Assembly (NCBI GenBank): GCA_020072905.1
Contig: JAIQGB010000324.1
Location: 1 to 5,867, forward strand
From: Terriglobia bacterium
GTDB taxonomy: Bacteria; Acidobacteriota; Terriglobia; UBA7540
Length of the DNA stretch: 5,867 nucleotides
Direction of reading: 5' to 3'
The position numbers and the translations under genes were made by a program. Shown here piece after piece: positions 1 through 5,495 of this stretch (position 1 is its first letter; each line of letters opens with the position of its first letter). The notes beneath the pieces were generated by a model. That model was given only the letters and a program-made list of their open reading frames with translations, had not been told where the DNA came from and did not search any database.

Positions 1-1029
1 GCGCGTGGCGTGGCGGAAAAGCTGGGTGGGACGGTGGTCGTCAAAGCGCAGATTCACGCCGGCGGCCGCGGCAAAGCGGGCGGCGTCAAGCTGGCGCGCA
101 ACCCGAAGGAAGCGGAAAGTCTCGCGCACGAGATGCTCGGGAAGAAAATCGTGACGCCGCAGACCGGCCCCGAAGGCCGCGTGGTGCGGCGCGTTCTGAT
201 CGAAGAGGGGCTCGACATTGCGCGAGAGCTCTATCTCGGCCTGGTCATCGACCGCGCTGCGGCGCGGCCCGTGGTGATGGCCTCGAGCGAAGGCGGCGTG
301 GAAATCGAAGTGGTGGCTGCCGAGCACCCCGAAAAGATCTTGAAGGAATACATCGACCCCGCCGTGGGGTTTCAGTCCTTCCAGGCACGGAAGCTGGCCT
401 TCGGCCTGGGGCTCGACGCCACGCTGGTGAACGAAGCCACGCGCTTTTTCTCCGCGCTCTACCGGGCGTTCGAGGCGACGGACGCTTCGCTGGCGGAGAT
501 CAACCCGCTGGTCGTCACGCGCGAACCGTCACAAAGACATCCGCGAGCTGCGCGACCTCGACGAAGAAGATCCTCTGGAGGTCCGGGCCTCCAATTACAA
601 CCTGAATTATATCCGCCTGGAAGGTACTGTGGGCTGCATGGTAAATGGCGCGGGGCTTGCCATGGCCACGATGGACTTGATTCAGTACGCCGGCGGCAGT
701 CCCGCCAACTTTCTCGACGTTGTCGGCGGCGCAAACGAAGAGCAGGTCCGGCGCGGCTTCGAGATTATCCTGAGCGATCCCCACGTGCGCGCCGTACTCG
801 TCAACATTTTCGGTGGCATCATGCGCTGCGATATTGTCGCCAACGGCGTCGTCGCCGCCGCGTCGCCGCCGCGCGCAGCCTGGGCGTGAAGGTCCCGATC
901 GTCGTGCGCCTGGAAGGCACGAACGTCGAGCTCGGCCAGCAAATTCTGCGCGAGTCCGGCCTGAACTTCACCGTCGCCAGCGGCATGAAAGACGCGGCGG
1001 AAAAGGTTGTCACGCTCGCCGGAAATTGA
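1..1029 (+). CDS. sucC: Succinyl-CoA ligase (ADP-forming) beta subunit, 5' end outside window, internally frame-disrupted
   Basis: Beta subunit of succinyl-CoA synthetase, the ATP-grasp chain that binds nucleotide and, with SucD, converts succinyl-CoA, ADP and phosphate to succinate, CoA and ATP in the cytoplasmic TCA cycle. The frame is open from base 1 (ARGVAEKLGGTVVVKAQ), so the GTG at base 10 is an internal codon; roughly 30-40 N-terminal residues lie off the left edge. Visible family motifs are KAQIHAGGRGKAGGVKLA, SSEGGVEIEVVA and AEINPLVV in frame 1; then GCMVNGAGLAM, PANFLDVVGGA and NIFGGIMRCDI in frame 2 (about 527-860); then VPIVVRLEGTNVELGQQ in frame 1 again up to the stop. From memory of E. 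coli SucC, about 18-20 codons around the LDGK motif, which carries a Mg2+-ligand Asp, are absent near 526. An 11-bp duplication at 851-872 explains the return to frame. The straight frame-1 translation of about 526-872 is an arginine-rich artefact. This is either a real pseudogene or an assembly error; the intact sucD next door makes error quite possible. Family identity is certain. Confidence 0.93.
   Translation, partial: ARGVAEKLGGTVVVKAQIHAGGRGKAGGVKLARNPKEAESLAHEMLGKKIVTPQTGPEGRVVRRVLIEEGLDIARELYLGLVIDRAAARPVVMASSEGGVEIEVVAAEHPEKILKEYIDPAVGFQSFQARKLAFGLGLDATLVNEATRFFSALYRAFEATDASLAEINPLVVTREPSQRHPRAARPRRRRSSGGPGLQLQPELYPPGRYCGLHGKWRGACHGHDGLDSVRRRQSRQLSRRCRRRKRRAGPARLRDYPERSPRARRTRQHFRWHHALRYCRQRRRRRRVAAARSLGVKVPIVVRLEGTNVELGQQILRESGLNFTVASGMKDAAEKVVTLAGN
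520..532 (+). other. Deletion junction with frame change inside sucC
   Basis: Frame 1 reads AEINPLVVTRE up to about base 525. The conserved protein resumes in frame 2 as RHKDIRELRDLDEEDP from base 527. The segment that normally joins these two blocks, about 18-20 residues containing the LDGK/LDAK metal-site motif, is missing. The change from frame 1 to frame 2 requires a net loss of 3n+2 bases, roughly 53-59 bp. The size is inferred by recalling E. coli SucC, so it is approximate; the frame change itself is read directly. Confidence 0.75.
851..872 (+). repeat. Perfect 11-bp tandem duplication in sucC
   Basis: The unit gtcgccgccgc occurs twice back to back (851-861 and 862-872). Removing one copy restores a continuous SucC sequence, NGVVAAARSLGVKVPIVV, with no residue lost. 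The extra 11 bases shift translation from frame 2 back to frame 1. The duplication is therefore very probably the exact lesion, by slippage in a GC-rich run or as an assembly error. Confidence 0.9.
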
Positions 1030-1030
1030 A

Positions 1031-1130
1031 GATTGAGCGATTGAGTGATTGAGCGAATGAAGAGCAAATTCTTTTGCGGATTTCAGAATTCACTCAATCG
1101 CTAAATCACTAAATCTCTCAATGAATCAAT
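1031..1130. repeat. Opposed arrays of an 8-bp repeat between sucC and sucD
   Basis: Left array 1031-1062 has four octamers in direct phase: gattgagc, gattgagt, gattgagc, gaatgaag. Right array 1091-1130 has five octamers in the opposite sense: cactcaat, cgctaaat, cactaaat, ctctcaat, gaatcaat. The reverse complement of the right array has the consensus ATT(G/T)AG(T/C)G, the same motif as the left, so the arrays can pair imperfectly in several registers. The 28-bp spacer holds a small hairpin, gcaaa/tttgc (1064-1077). The right array ends three bases before the sucD ATG and fills the place where a ribosome binding site would be expected; none is visible. It resembles short tandem repeats known from cyanobacterial and other genomes. 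Function unknown; a transcript-level stem between sucC and sucD is possible. Confidence 0.85.
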
Positions 1131-1133
1131 CTT

Positions 1134-2003
1134 ATGTCCGTTCTCGTTAACGAAAAAACACGCTTGTTAGTGCAGGGCATCACGGGCCGGGAGGGGACGT
1201 TCCACACGCAGCAGGCGGTCGCCTACGGGACCAAAGTCGTCGCGGGCGTCACGCCGGGCAAGGGCGGCACGAGCGTGGACGGCATTCCGGTGTTTAACAC
1301 TGTCCGCGAGGCGCGTGAGCAGACGGGCGCGAACGCCTCGGTGGTTTTCGTTCCGCCGGCCTTCGCCGCCGACGCCGTTATGGAGGCTGCTGACGCGGGC
1401 CTGCCGCTCGTGGTCGCCATCACCGAGGGAATTCCTACCCTCGACATGATCCGCGTGACGGAATTCCTGCGCGAAAGGCCCACGCGATTGATCGGCCCGA
1501 ACTGTCCGGGAATCATCTCGCCCGGCAAGTGCAAGATCGGAATTATGCCAGGAAGTATCCACTTGCCAGGACACGTCGGCGTCGTCTCGCGCAGCGGAAC
1601 GCTCACCTACGAAGCGGTGGGGCAATTGACGGCGCTGCGCATCGGGCAGTCCACCTGCATCGGCATCGGTGGCGACCCGATTATCGGCACGAACTTTGTC
1701 GATGCACTGCGCCTCTTCAACGAAGATCCCGACACGCACGGCATCGTGATCATCGGCGAGATCGGCGGCACGGCGGAAGAAGAAGCTGCGACGTACATCA
1801 AAACGAACGTCAGGAAGCCCGTGGTGGGTTTCATCGCCGGGCGTACGGCGCCGCCCGGCCGCCGCATGGGGCACGCTGGCGCGATCATTTCCGGCGGCAA
1901 AGGCACCGCGCCCGACAAGATCGCGGCGCTCCAGGCCGCGGGCGTGGCCGTGGCCGAAAGCCCGGCGCTGATCGGCGACGTCATGGCCCGCACGCAAAAG
2001 TAG
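1134..2003 (+). CDS. sucD: Succinyl-CoA ligase (ADP-forming) alpha subunit
   Basis: Alpha subunit of succinyl-CoA synthetase; it binds CoA and carries the histidine that is transiently phosphorylated during catalysis, working with SucC in the cytoplasm. The protein has 289 residues, the same length as E. coli SucD, and starts with the family-typical MSVLVNEKTRLLVQGITGREGT. Visible are the N-terminal Rossmann CoA-binding region (GITGREGTFHTQQ, from residue 15), VTPGKGGT, AITEGIPTLDM, the IGPNCPGIISPGKCKIGIMPG segment, VSRSGTLTYEAVGQ, IGEIGGTAEEEAA and the active-site block RRMGHAGAIISGGKGTA, with the phosphohistidine at residue 247. Nothing essential is missing. It lies 104 bp after sucC, separated by octamer repeats, and is presumably co-transcribed with it. 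No Shine-Dalgarno sequence is seen; the ATG is chosen because the N-terminus matches the family exactly. Confidence 0.98.
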   Translation: MSVLVNEKTRLLVQGITGREGTFHTQQAVAYGTKVVAGVTPGKGGTSVDGIPVFNTVREAREQTGANASVVFVPPAFAADAVMEAADAGLPLVVAITEGIPTLDMIRVTEFLRERPTRLIGPNCPGIISPGKCKIGIMPGSIHLPGHVGVVSRSGTLTYEAVGQLTALRIGQSTCIGIGGDPIIGTNFVDALRLFNEDPDTHGIVIIGEIGGTAEEEAATYIKTNVRKPVVGFIAGRTAPPGRRMGHAGAIISGGKGTAPDKIAALQAAGVAVAESPALIGDVMARTQK

Positions 2004-2004
2004 A

Positions 2005-2047
2005 GGCGGGGCTTGCCCCGCCCAGCCAAGGCGATGCACGCATCGCC
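2005..2047. repeat. Two consecutive perfect hairpins between sucD and ndk
   Basis: Hairpin 1 is ggcgggg (2005-2011), loop cttg, ccccgcc (2016-2022). Hairpin 2 is ggcgatg (2030-2036), loop cacg, catcgcc (2041-2047). Each has a perfect 7-bp stem and a 4-base loop, with seven bases between them. They start one base after the sucD stop codon and end just before the likely ndk ribosome binding site (aagagg, 2053-2058). No T-run follows either stem, so a classical Rho-independent terminator is unlikely. They look like REP/palindromic intergenic elements and could stabilise the sucD mRNA 3' end or tune ndk expression; both roles are inference. Confidence 0.75.
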
Positions 2048-2062
2048 CGGACAAGAGGCGTC

Positions 2063-2482
2063 ATGCCGATTGAACGTACTCTGACGATCATCAAACCTGA
2101 CGCGGTCGCCGCCCGCCACATCGGAGACATCATCAAGATTTTCGAGGCGAACCAATTCACGATCGTCGCCGCGCGCCTCGTCCACCTCACCAAGGAAGAG
2201 GCCGAAGGTTTTTACGCCGTGCATCGCGGCAAAGGTTTCTTCGAGAGTCTCACCCGTTTCATGAGTTCCGGCAGCGCTCTGGTGATGGTGTTGGAAGGTG
2301 AGAACGCCATCGCCCGCCTGCGTGAGGTAATGGGAGCAACCAATCCTGCCCATGCCGCGCCCGGCACCCTTCGCAAAATCTACGCGGAAAGCATCGAGCG
2401 CAACGCCGTGCACGGCTCCGACGCGCCCGACACCGCCGCCTACGAAATCGGCTACTTCTTCCCCGGGATAGAACTCGTCTAG
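2063..2482 (+). CDS. ndk: Nucleoside diphosphate kinase
   Basis: Transfers the gamma phosphate of ATP to nucleoside diphosphates through a phosphohistidine intermediate, keeping NTP and dNTP pools balanced in the cytoplasm. The 139-residue protein is of normal family length and starts MPIERTLTIIKPDAVAA, with the conserved Lys at residue 11. The active-site signature NAVHGSD is present, with the catalytic His at residue 117, followed by the usual C-terminal EIGYFFPGIELV. The frame is open far upstream through sucD, but the family N-terminus fixes the ATG at 2063. A weak ribosome binding site, aagagg, lies four bases ahead. It sits 59 bp behind sucD, across two hairpins. Grouping with sucCD makes metabolic sense, since the ligase product ATP or GTP feeds Ndk. 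Confidence 0.98.
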   Translation: MPIERTLTIIKPDAVAARHIGDIIKIFEANQFTIVAARLVHLTKEEAEGFYAVHRGKGFFESLTRFMSSGSALVMVLEGENAIARLREVMGATNPAHAAPGTLRKIYAESIERNAVHGSDAPDTAAYEIGYFFPGIELV

Positions 2483-2592
2483 CGCGGATCAACACTTCTG
2501 GCCCGCTTTTTGGGGGTGGGAGTCGGAATGCAGGTCTGTGCGACGGGCTTGACAACGGATGTTCCTCGCGCCAAGGTGATAAGAACGAGGGC

Positions 2593-2598
2593 AGGAGG
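2593..2598 (+). promoter_or_regulatory. Shine-Dalgarno site for the DUF2905 gene
   Basis: A consensus AGGAGG lies eight bases before a GTG codon at 2607. It is the strongest ribosome binding site in this part of the window and decides the GTG start of the downstream gene over the alternative GTG six bases later. Confidence 0.8.
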
Positions 2599-2606
2599 AC
2601 GGCGCG

Positions 2607-2849
2607 GTGGAAGTGAACGTTTCCTTGCAGGTCGGGAAATTCCTGGTCATCGTCGGCGTCGTGTTGGTCGCTGCGGGACTTCTGTTGATGGCGGGTGCGA
2701 AGTTCAATTTCTGGGGGCTCGGCAGTCTTCCCGGTGATGTCGCCTACAAAGGCAAAAACGTGTCGTTCTACTTCCCCATCGTCACGTGCCTGGTGGTGAG
2801 CGCCGGGCTAACGCTGCTGTTTTGGCTGATTTCGCTCTTCAGACGATGA
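2607..2849 (+). CDS. DUF2905 family small two-helix membrane protein
   Basis: An 80-residue inner-membrane protein of unknown function. Two hydrophobic helices are clear: residues about 10-30 (KFLVIVGVVLVAAGLLLMAG) and about 57-77 (ending LTLLFWLISLF). The connecting loop carries LPGDVAYKGKNVSFYFPI, the recognisable DUF2905 signature (short LPGD followed by a FYFP motif). The length is near the usual 65-80 residues of the family. The start is GTG at 2607, supported by AGGAGG at eight-base spacing; the family core begins around residue 9, so a slightly later start is possible. It lies 124 bp after ndk and 94 bp before xseA. No biochemical role is established for the family and the neighbours do not suggest one. 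The DUF2905 assignment is from motif memory, not a search. Confidence 0.87.
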   Translation: MEVNVSLQVGKFLVIVGVVLVAAGLLLMAGAKFNFWGLGSLPGDVAYKGKNVSFYFPIVTCLVVSAGLTLLFWLISLFRR

Positions 2850-2919
2850 TCCGTCCGCTATCCCTCGTCGGTTTACGTTTGCCGCCGGCGGACAGCGAAC
2901 CACTGGCCCGGCTCCCTTA

Positions 2920-2943
2920 TTCTGACTTCTGGCTTCTGAATTC
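2920..2943. repeat. Heptamer direct repeat abutting the xseA start codon
   Basis: Three 7-bp units, ttctgac, ttctggc and ttctgaa, plus a partial fourth unit ttc, run from 2920 to 2943 and end immediately at the xseA ATG. They take the place of a ribosome binding site, which is not visible. Such heptamers resemble the short tandemly repeated sequences described in cyanobacteria. Function unknown. Confidence 0.65.
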
Positions 2944-4302
2944 ATGTCTCAAAGCCTGCTGAATTTCGTTCCTGAACGTAAGATCTTCACCGTCTCCGAA
3001 CTGAGCCAGGAGATCAAGAATCTCCTCGAGAAACGCTTCCCGGACGTCTGGGTCACCGGCGAAGTGTCAAACTTCCGCGGCGCCACATCAGGTCATCTTT
3101 ACTTCACGCTCAAGGATGCCAGTGCCCAGATCCGCGCCGTCTGCTTCCGCAACCAGGCGCGCTACCTCAAATTCAAGCCGCAGGATGGAATCTCGGTCAT
3201 CGCCCGCGGCCACCTGAGCGTTTACGAAGCCCGCGGTGAGTATCAGCTTTATGTGGATTATCTCGAGCCCGCGGGAATCGGCGCGCTGCAACTCGCCTTC
3301 GAGCAACTGAAGCAGAAACTGGCCGCCGAGGGATTGTTCGATCCGGCGCGGAAAAAGCCGCTGCCTGTGCTGCCGCGCGCCGTGGGCGTTGTGACTTCAC
3401 CGACCGGCGCCGTGATTCGCGACATCCTTCGAGTTCTCCGGCGCCGCTTCCGCAACATGAACGTCGCGCTCTATCCGGTCAGAGTGCAGGGCGAAGGCGC
3501 GGCGGAGGAAGTCGCCGAAGGGATCGAGTATTTCAATGGGCATCCGATCGTGGATGTGCTGATCGTGGCGCGCGGCGGCGGGTCAATCGAAGACTTGTGG
3601 GCCTTCAACGAGGAGATGGTGGCGCGCGCCATCGCGGCCTCCAAGGTTCCGGTGATCTCCGCCGTGGGGCACGAGACCGATTTCACCATCGCGGATTTTG
3701 TCGCTGACCTGCGCGCGCCCACGCCGTCGGCCGCGGCGGAACTGGTGGTGCATCGCAAGCAGGATTTTGTGGACGAACTTCGCGAGCGCGCCCGACACAT
3801 GAGTCAGGCCGTGCGCCTGAAGCTTTCTGAAGCTCGTGAGGCTCTAACCCTGCTGCGGATGCATCAGGTCTTCCAAGCCATGCGGACGCGCATCGGCGAG
3901 CGCGCGCAGCGCGTGGATGACGACGTCGTCGAGCTCGCGCGCCTGATGCGCCAGAAACTGCATGAAAGCCGTCATGCCTGGCTCGAGGTTTCGGCGGGGA
4001 TTGTACGCTACGACTTCCGGCGGCTGCTCAACCTGAAGCGCGCCTCGCTTGCGGAGCGCGACCGGAGATTCGAGAATGAATTCGGAAGATACCTGCTCGA
4101 CCGGCGCAACCGCCTGGTTCAGGTCGAGTCAGTTCTGAAGGAACGCAGCCCGCTGACCATCCTCAATCGCGGCTATTCGATCACCCGCGACGCCCAAGGC
4201 CACATCGTTCGCGACGCCGCCCAGGTCGCCGTCGGCGACGACCTCTCCATCCGCCTCGCCCGCGGGCAGCTTGGGGCCACAGTCAGGAACAAAGAAATGT
4301 AG
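2944..4302 (+). CDS. xseA: Exodeoxyribonuclease VII large subunit
   Basis: Catalytic large subunit of exonuclease VII, which with several copies of the small XseB subunit degrades single-stranded DNA from both ends in repair. The 452 residues are close to E. coli XseA (456). An N-terminal OB-fold nucleic-acid-binding domain covers about residues 13-110 (VSNFRGATSGHLYFTLKD at 41-58). The catalytic domain follows, with TSPTGAVIRD (151-160), ARGGGSIEDLWAFNEE (209-224), GHETDFTIADFVAD (242-255) and RAPTPSAAAE (257-266). A long charged, probably coiled-coil region (about 270-400) leads to the family-typical LTILNRGYSI near the C-terminus. The gene appears intact. The ATG at 2944 fits the family N-terminus (LLNFVPERKIFTVSELS), though no Shine-Dalgarno is visible and a heptamer repeat occupies that place. 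The usual downstream partner xseB is absent; two low-GC genes follow instead. Confidence 0.97.
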   Translation: MSQSLLNFVPERKIFTVSELSQEIKNLLEKRFPDVWVTGEVSNFRGATSGHLYFTLKDASAQIRAVCFRNQARYLKFKPQDGISVIARGHLSVYEARGEYQLYVDYLEPAGIGALQLAFEQLKQKLAAEGLFDPARKKPLPVLPRAVGVVTSPTGAVIRDILRVLRRRFRNMNVALYPVRVQGEGAAEEVAEGIEYFNGHPIVDVLIVARGGGSIEDLWAFNEEMVARAIAASKVPVISAVGHETDFTIADFVADLRAPTPSAAAELVVHRKQDFVDELRERARHMSQAVRLKLSEAREALTLLRMHQVFQAMRTRIGERAQRVDDDVVELARLMRQKLHESRHAWLEVSAGIVRYDFRRLLNLKRASLAERDRRFENEFGRYLLDRRNRLVQVESVLKERSPLTILNRGYSITRDAQGHIVRDAAQVAVGDDLSIRLARGQLGATVRNKEM

Positions 4303-4367
4303 GAAATGGCGCTGCCTCTATGCTACTTAGCATGGGTATGAAAAGGAGTTCCCTTCAATTCGGAAAC

Positions 4368-4374
4368 GGAGGTG
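4368..4374 (+). promoter_or_regulatory. Shine-Dalgarno site for the 108-aa gene
   Basis: GGAGGTG, a near-perfect anti-Shine-Dalgarno match, ends four bases before the ATG at 4379. It supports this reading frame as a real gene and argues against the longer overlapping frame that starts at 4320. Confidence 0.8.
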
Positions 4375-4378
4375 AGCA

Positions 4379-4705
4379 ATGGCAAAATTCTCTGTGCCGA
4401 ACGCACAGGATCGGGACGAAGCCGAGAGAGTGTGGAAATCGACGAGAAAGTTCATGGAAGAGCAAGGCCATGTTACGAGTGGTCGCAGGATTCGTAAGAT
4501 CAAGTACACCCACAACGGCAAGGGCTGTGCTGACGAAATTGGTGGAACCGACCGTTACGGGAGAGAGACGGTTCTTGTCATCCTTGAAGCAGAGTCAGTC
4601 TATTTGTGCTGTACCGCCAATCGTGGTGTCCTTCGAGGAGAACCCATCCTCGTTGGGAAGCGATTTGATACATTCGCCGAGGAGTTTGAACCAGACGAAC
4701 AATAG
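4379..4705 (+). CDS. Hypothetical protein of 108 residues
   Basis: I do not recognise a named family. The protein is soluble-looking, with no signal peptide or membrane segment. It opens with MAKFSVPNAQDRDEAERV and a predicted charged helix (about 10-30), then a basic stretch GRRIRKIKYTHNGKG (about 35-49). A likely beta-rich part follows (TVLVILEAESVYLCCTANRGVLRGEPILVG, about 64-93), and then an acidic tail EEFEPDEQ. Cys50, Cys77 and Cys78 do not form a zinc motif. A strong GGAGGTG site precedes the ATG and makes it a credible gene. It starts 76 bp after xseA and ends 81 bp before the HNH gene in the same direction, so the two may be co-transcribed. A sampled block (4441-4500) has 29 of 60 G+C, lower than xseA, which hints at acquisition. 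Confidence 0.75.
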   Translation: MAKFSVPNAQDRDEAERVWKSTRKFMEEQGHVTSGRRIRKIKYTHNGKGCADEIGGTDRYGRETVLVILEAESVYLCCTANRGVLRGEPILVGKRFDTFAEEFEPDEQ

Positions 4706-4786
4706 GAACACGCTATCCGCCTATCGACCGCAGCCGCGTGCCCCAGCCGGGAGCTGGACCTGTAGCGTCCCCGTCGGGCTGATACC

Positions 4787-5416
4787 ATGAAGATTCAAAC
4801 CAAAACCTGCATCAAGTGCAAGGTGGAGAAGCCGGTTGGAGAGTTTCCGAAGAATGTGAGGATTCCAGGAGGGTATCATTATTACTGCAAAACCTGCATG
4901 AATGCCTACATTAAGGCATACCAGCAAACGGGGAAAGGGGAGGAATCGGTTCGGCGCGCGGCCGAAAAACAACGGACTACGGGCTATTTCAGATTTGGAA
5001 AAGGCGCAATCCACATTCTGAAGCAAGGCGCAATCAAGCGCGGCATACCGTTTTTGATATCAGCAGATGAACTGGGAACGTGGTGGAAATCTGTTCCTGA
5101 TACTTGCGCATATTGCGGGATTTCAATAGACCAGTACAGACACCTACGAGATAGAATCCCCAAATATACTGGGACGAATTATGACATTCTCAAGTTCAGG
5201 AGACTTTTCAGGTCACCCAAGCATGCGGCAATCAACTGGATGACGATTGATAGAAAAGATAACTCAAGAGGGTATGAGCTTACCAACATGCTCAAGGCCT
5301 GTTGGATATGCAACGGCATTAAGGGAAGTCTGTTGACGTGGGAGGACGTGACCCTAATTGCGTACGGGATTATACAGAAACTGACCCGCGATTTGGAAAA
5401 GGAGAAGGACGCGTAG
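4787..5416 (+). CDS. HNH endonuclease with N-terminal zinc knuckle
   Basis: A 209-residue probable DNA endonuclease of the HNH (beta-beta-alpha metal) superfamily. An N-terminal four-cysteine zinc element is formed by CIKC (Cys8, Cys11) and CKTC (Cys34, Cys37), with the intervening VGEFPKN seen in phage-type recombination endonuclease VII-like and HNH proteins. The HNH domain holds CAYC (Cys107, Cys110), then MTIDRKDNSRGY (152-163), Asn167, and CWICNGIKG (172-180). Cys107/110 and Cys172/175 probably bind a structural zinc. The position usually held by the first H of HNH is taken by the IDRxDN motif, a known variant. No Shine-Dalgarno is obvious before the ATG; Met1 is set by its closeness to the first zinc knuckle. 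G+C is low (24 of 60 in 5161-5220), consistent with phage or mobile origin. It could be a free-standing homing-type nuclease or a defence nuclease; the sequence does not decide. Confidence 0.88.
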   Translation: MKIQTKTCIKCKVEKPVGEFPKNVRIPGGYHYYCKTCMNAYIKAYQQTGKGEESVRRAAEKQRTTGYFRFGKGAIHILKQGAIKRGIPFLISADELGTWWKSVPDTCAYCGISIDQYRHLRDRIPKYTGTNYDILKFRRLFRSPKHAAINWMTIDRKDNSRGYELTNMLKACWICNGIKGSLLTWEDVTLIAYGIIQKLTRDLEKEKDA

Positions 5417-5495
5417 CCACCCTTGTTCCATTCACATGCGTGGGCTTACGTCGAACCTTGTTGAGCAGCGGCGAGGCTCCAAAACTGGTCTTGCG

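Noticed and set aside
629..889. Separate 86-aa + strand gene starting GCMVNGAGL-like
   Set aside because: It is the frame-2 middle part of sucC between the two lesions, not an independent gene.
1031..1130. CRISPR array
   Set aside because: Octamers are directly tandem with no spacers, and two arrays face each other; not CRISPR architecture.
1167..2054. 295-aa minus-strand open frame over sucD
   Set aside because: Arginine/alanine-rich shadow of a high-GC gene; sucD on + is unambiguous and full length.
1607..2413. 268-aa minus-strand open frame over sucD and ndk
   Set aside because: Antisense shadow spanning two well-identified genes with no recognisable protein motif.
2549..2582. Possible promoter: TTGACA at 2549-2554 with tgataa downstream
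   Set aside because: The -35 hexamer is perfect, but the only -10-like hexamer (2577-2582) is 22 bases away, and nothing suitable lies at 16-18 bases.
2855..2893. Inverted repeat gtccgc...gcggac between the DUF2905 gene and xseA as a terminator
   Set aside because: Only a 6-bp match across a long loop and no T-run; weak.
4320..4333. Hairpin atgct-actt-agcat after xseA as a terminator
   Set aside because: Only a 5-bp AT-containing stem and no following T-run.
4743..4757. Hairpin ccagc-cggga-gctgg before the HNH gene
   Set aside because: A 5-bp stem is within chance expectation and no function is indicated.
4320..4790. 156-aa + strand frame overlapping the 108-aa gene
   Set aside because: The competing frame at 4379 has a near-perfect ribosome binding site; this one has a low-complexity-like translation and overlaps the HNH start.
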